Positions 61,494-64,000 of a stretch of DNA of 64,000 nucleotides are shown here, in pieces. The stretch is taken from contig NZ_CP113431.1 in assembly GCF_030506255.1 (NCBI RefSeq), positions 2,232,001-2,296,000 on the forward strand. The letters are read 5' to 3'. The notes beneath the pieces were generated by a model, which was not told where the DNA came from, did not search any database, and worked only from the letters and a program-made list of their open reading frames with translations. Within the stretch, counting starts at the first letter, position 1. Every line of letters starts with the position of its first letter. Source of the stretch: Nocardioides sp. Arc9.136 (lineage in GTDB: Bacteria > Actinomycetota > Actinomycetes > Propionibacteriales > Nocardioidaceae). The translations under genes and the position numbers were made by a program.

Positions 61494-62381
61494 TCAGTAC
61501 GTCGTCACGTGGACGTGGTCATAGTGGTTGGCCGTGACCGATCCACGGTCCTCCATACCGCGCCATCCCTCATTGGTTCGCTGCACCGACCAGATGTTTC
61601 GAGCATGAATGACGTAAGAGACGCCGAGACGGCCGGCGTTCTCTCGCACAAACCGGGCCACCTCCCACCCCCGGGAGCCGCTGACCATGATGTCGACAGC
61701 GATTCCTTGGGCGTGTTCGCCATCGCTTCGCAGGGTTCCGTAGGTAGTGATCTCGGGGAAGGCGGCACACACCGCGCCGTGAACCGCCTTGATGTTGGCG
61801 CTTACGGCGGCGGGCACGGAGGTGCCGTTCGAGCACGTGCCGGTCACCGGGGGCTGAGGGCCCGGCTCGTCTTGTTGCAGGTAGCCGGCGGTGACCCACA
61901 GCGCGCGGTCATCGACGACTACCTCCTCGCGCCCGAACAAGTCGCGCCCCGTGACAAGCACACTCTCGCCGGCCTCGAGCAGCCCGATCTGCGCTGCGCT
62001 CTTCCCGGGTGCGTCCCACAGATTCAGGTCCGCGCGAGCCCACAGCGTGGTGTCGGCGCCGCGAACGGCAGCACGCGTGGCATCGGCCGACAGCAGCCGA
62101 TCAACCCTGCTGGGCTGGCGTTCGAGTCGCGATGCCGAGCGCGAGACCACCTGATGGCGTTCCTCGGCACGGAGCCAGGACGCACCGATCGCGCCGATGG
62201 CTGCGGGTTCGGCGCCACGTCCGGCGGCGGTTGCGGTCGAGTCGTCGACTCCAGGGATGTCGGCAGCACTCACGGCGCCCACCGCAACCACGGCGACCGT
62301 GACGCTCGCAGCCAGCGGCGCGCAAACACGACGGCTCAGCGTCAAAGGGCGCCGTTGACGTTTGTGTCGGCCCTGGGTCAC
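61494..62381 (-). CDS. Secreted protein with SH3 and C-terminal ARB-07466-like domain
   Basis: A 295-residue exported protein. Signal near residues 15-40 (SRRVCAPLAASVTVAVVAVG). A bacterial SH3 domain follows (LNLWDAPGKSAAQIGLLEAG). The C-terminal domain reads VPAAVSANIKAVHGAVCAAF, then GEHAQGIAVDIMVSG and ANHYDHVHVTTY; the two His and Asp may form a metal or peptidase-like site. Such actinobacterial proteins are thought to act on the cell wall. GTG 62381 overlaps the preceding small gene stop (GTGA). Confidence 0.8.
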   Translation of the reverse strand: MTQGRHKRQRRPLTLSRRVCAPLAASVTVAVVAVGAVSAADIPGVDDSTATAAGRGAEPAAIGAIGASWLRAEERHQVVSRSASRLERQPSRVDRLLSADATRAAVRGADTTLWARADLNLWDAPGKSAAQIGLLEAGESVLVTGRDLFGREEVVVDDRALWVTAGYLQQDEPGPQPPVTGTCSNGTSVPAAVSANIKAVHGAVCAAFPEITTYGTLRSDGEHAQGIAVDIMVSGSRGWEVARFVRENAGRLGVSYVIHARNIWSVQRTNEGWRGMEDRGSVTANHYDHVHVTTY

Positions 62382-62614
62382 GGCTGGTCCTTTCCAACGA
62401 GCGACGCTTCGCCGCCGGCGTTGCAATCGCGGTCGGTCAGCACCCTGATCGACGCGCCGGGTTTGATCTTCATGACCATGCTCAGCGCCCCGCCAAGAAG
62501 GGGGACGCGCCCACCTCGAGCGCGACGAGGACTGCGAAAACCCCGATCAAGGCCGCAACGCCGATCCATGCCCTGCGATGGCGTCGGGAACTGGCTCAGA
62601 TTGAAGTCGTTCAC
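62378..62614 (-). pseudogene. Frameshifted small membrane protein gene
   Basis: GTG 62614 has an excellent AGGAGA upstream and begins MNDFNLSQFPTPSQG. From there the +1 frame gives a good membrane helix, WIGVAALIGVFAVLVALEVG then ASPFLAGR and a stop, while the open frame gives Arg-rich sequence. A one-base change in about 62570 would join both. The open frame continues to MVMKIKPGASIRVLTDRDCN and overlaps the SH3 gene. It may be two small genes or one broken one. Confidence 0.45.
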
Positions 62615-62776
62615 GCTTGTCTCCTGGGGCTTCGCAGCACTCAGCCGCGATCATCTGGATTCCTCATCCTCGGAAGGAACCCGAGCATGCATAGCAGTCG
62701 GGCGCTGGGGCGGTCGTGGGGCTGGTGCGCAGCCGTGAGCCGCGCGTATGCCCCGGTAGCTGTCGACTTCGCCTAC
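62615..62776. other. Leader between third operator and small gene
   Basis: About 160 bases with short start-to-stop frames but no credible gene. If transcription runs left from 62777 this would be the untranslated leader of the small gene and the SH3 gene. Confidence 0.35.
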
Positions 62777-62793
62777 TACTATCATACCTAGTA
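62777..62793. promoter_or_regulatory. TACTA-N7-TAGTA operator, copy 3
   Basis: TACTATCATACCTAGTA is the third copy of the dyad. A TATGAT -10 box is present on the minus strand within it, so it may drive the small gene and the SH3-domain gene to its left; TACTAT could drive a plus-strand transcript with only a doubtful 35-codon frame. Confidence 0.6.
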
Positions 62794-63080
62794 CATGAAT
62801 GGCGTCGGTGCCGGCCAGGTGGACTGGCGGACGCTATCGCGTGTTTGGCATGTGGCAGTCCGGCGCCTGGGGCTTGGCCTAGGGCAGGTATCGGCCTCCT
62901 GAACTCTTGGTCGCCGACATGCACTCGTTCGACCCCGGTCGGCCGCCTCTCGGCAGGAGGTCGCCGTCCGACGTACGGCAGTTGCTCGCCGCTGCGGAAC
63001 CTTGCCAGCTTGCGCGGCGAACCCGGCCTGGTTGCCGTGGTTGCGGTTCTGCTCGATCCAGACGCCGCTGAGCGGAAGGG
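62794..63080. other. No gene seen
   Basis: Between the third operator and the cmtR promoter. A 35-codon plus frame from ATG 62795 has no ribosome binding site or recognisable product. Nothing else is supported. Confidence 0.35.
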
Positions 63081-63124
63081 TTGTGGAACCACGACAGGCG
63101 TCGATAGTATCGCCACATGGCGAT
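63081..63124 (+). promoter_or_regulatory. cmtR-like promoter and operator
   Basis: TTGTGG (63081-63086) and TAGTAT (63105-63110) are 18 bases apart, a fair promoter. ATG 63117 is six bases past the -10 box, so the mRNA should be leaderless. ATCGCCACATGGCGAT (63109-63124) is an inverted repeat with 7-bp arms that covers the start codon, a likely operator. Confidence 0.65.
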
Positions 63125-63491
63125 AAATGAGTTGGAGGAGTGGCCGGCTGAGTCCGCGGGTCTGTTGGCAGCCGCGGCCCTGTTCCACGGGTTCAGCGAT
63201 CCGTCACGGCTGGCGATCCTGCGGCATCTTGCGCTGGGCGAGCACCGGGTGACCGACCTGACGGCCCACGTGGGCCTCGCGCAGTCGACGGTCTCCAAGC
63301 ACCTGTCGTGCCTCAAGGAGTGCGGGCTGGTCACCTCCCGTCCGCAGGGGCGGGCCTCGATCTTCTCCCTGACACGCCCCGAGGCGCTGATGGAGGTCTG
63401 GGCGGCCGCGGAGAAGCTGCTGGATCTCACCGGGGACGCGGTCGCGCTGTGCCCCAACTACGGCGCCGAGACCCTCAAGGACGAGCGATGA
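63117..63491 (+). CDS. ArsR-family metal sensor, CmtR-like
   Basis: A 124-residue repressor: FHGFSDPSRLAILRHLALGE then AQSTVSKHLSCLKECGLVTS, with the wing after it. Cys in HLSC-LKEC match Cys57 and Cys61 of M. tuberculosis CmtR, and the Cys in ALCPNYG near the C-terminus matches Cys102; these bind Cd(II) or Pb(II). It overlaps the CDF gene by ATGA, so it should control it together with itself. Confidence 0.88.
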   Translation: MAINELEEWPAESAGLLAAAALFHGFSDPSRLAILRHLALGEHRVTDLTAHVGLAQSTVSKHLSCLKECGLVTSRPQGRASIFSLTRPEALMEVWAAAEKLLDLTGDAVALCPNYGAETLKDER

Positions 63492-64000
63492 GCAACCCGG
63501 CCACCACCAGCACTTCCGCGAGCGACACCGTTGAGGCGACGCCGCGGGCGGCGCTGTCCGCCACGGAGCGGGCACGTCTCGGCCGCCGCGCCCAGCTCCT
63601 CGCCGGCGCGGCGGTGACCTACAACGTCGTCGAGGCGGTCATCGCCATCGCCGCCGGACTGGCCGCCGGGTCGGTCGCCCTAGTTGGGTTCGGCCTGGAC
63701 TCGGTGGTCGAGGTCTCCTCGGGCCTCATCATCTTGTGGCAGTTCCGGCATGCCTTGCCGGAGTCGCGCGAACGGCAGGCGCTACGCGCGATGGCGGTCT
63801 CTTTCTTCGCGCTGGCCGCCTACGTGACGTTCGAGTCGGTCCGCGCACTGGCGACCGGAAGCGACCCGGACACCTCCACGGTCGGCATCGCCTTGGCGGC
63901 CGCGTCCCTCCTCGTGATGCCGTTCCTCTCAGTCGCACAGCGCCGCACCGGACGAGCACTGTCGTCCTCGACCGTGGTGGCCGACTCAACCCAGACACTG
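63488..64000 (+). CDS. Cation diffusion facilitator, 3' end outside window
   Basis: 171 residues visible. After a Thr/Ser-rich lead, helices NVVEAVIAIAAGLAAGSVAL and VALVGFGLDSVVEVSSGLII lead to ILWQFRH, the CDF plan with the conserved Asp in GLDS. The usual HxxxD on helix II is only partly present. Beside CmtR it probably exports cadmium, zinc or lead by proton exchange. The window edge cuts it in the fifth helix region. Confidence 0.85.
   Translation, partial: MSNPATTSTSASDTVEATPRAALSATERARLGRRAQLLAGAAVTYNVVEAVIAIAAGLAAGSVALVGFGLDSVVEVSSGLIILWQFRHALPESRERQALRAMAVSFFALAAYVTFESVRALATGSDPDTSTVGIALAAASLLVMPFLSVAQRRTGRALSSSTVVADSTQTL

Noticed and set aside
62795..62902. A 35-codon gene directly after the third operator
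   Set aside because: No ribosome binding site, mixed codon bias, no family; the minus-strand direction is better supported.

Overview
The window is very GC-rich DNA from a high-GC Gram-positive bacterium. Gene order over 14.2-23.3 kb follows the Mycobacterium tuberculosis Rv1822-Rv1832 neighbourhood: pgsA2-like, DUF881, small basic protein, DUF881, gcvH, GarA-like FHA protein, MerR, bifunctional nuclease, MerR, gcvP. Many GTG starts and overlapping stop/start codons fit an actinobacterium. Nocardioidaceae or a close relative is my inference; no rRNA or other marker is present to prove it.

Layout. 0-14 kb: a truncated sensor kinase, homocysteine methyltransferase, MFS and VanZ-like membrane proteins, a GNAT enzyme, a sulfotransferase, the TldD/TldE pair, a CYTH-CHAD protein and a serine hydrolase. 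14-26 kb: the core block, with a glycine riboswitch before gcvP, two MerR regulators with matching operator-like dyads, FHA and GcvH proteins, membrane proteins, and two CNNM/CBS proteins behind a hairpin that buries a ribosome binding site. 26-46 kb: a DUF1800/DUF1501 export pair, an esterase, an MscS channel, a run of very small proteins, an ankyrin/YnfA/spermidine-synthase-like operon, a lytic transglycosylase, a secreted jelly-roll protein, an aquaporin and an ArsR/MFS divergon.

46.4-64 kb looks like an integrated island. A 3' tRNA fragment (most like tRNA-Pro) lies at 46415-46450 on the minus strand with its terminator still attached. The geometry puts the inserted DNA to its right, with the intact tRNA beyond the right edge. 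The first 900 bases are gene debris. Then comes a coherent envelope-redox kit: an orphan AtpF-like protein; DsbA-VKOR-CcdA-TlpA (disulfide formation and thiol reduction); ResB-CcsB (System II cytochrome c assembly); a 36-residue membrane protein; CopC; a CopD-CtaG fusion; BlaI and M56 peptidase (a repressor/protease pair); Lnt; DUF3093; a secreted SH3 protein; and a CmtR-type metal sensor with a CDF exporter running off the edge.

The main discovery candidate is regulatory. The same dyad, TACTA-N7-TAGTA, occurs three times at promoters in the island: before the DsbA operon, between Lnt and the ResB-to-BlaI operon, and at 62777. This suggests one BlaI-type repressor controls the whole kit, including its own operon. 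Functions come from motifs and family knowledge; no database search was possible.
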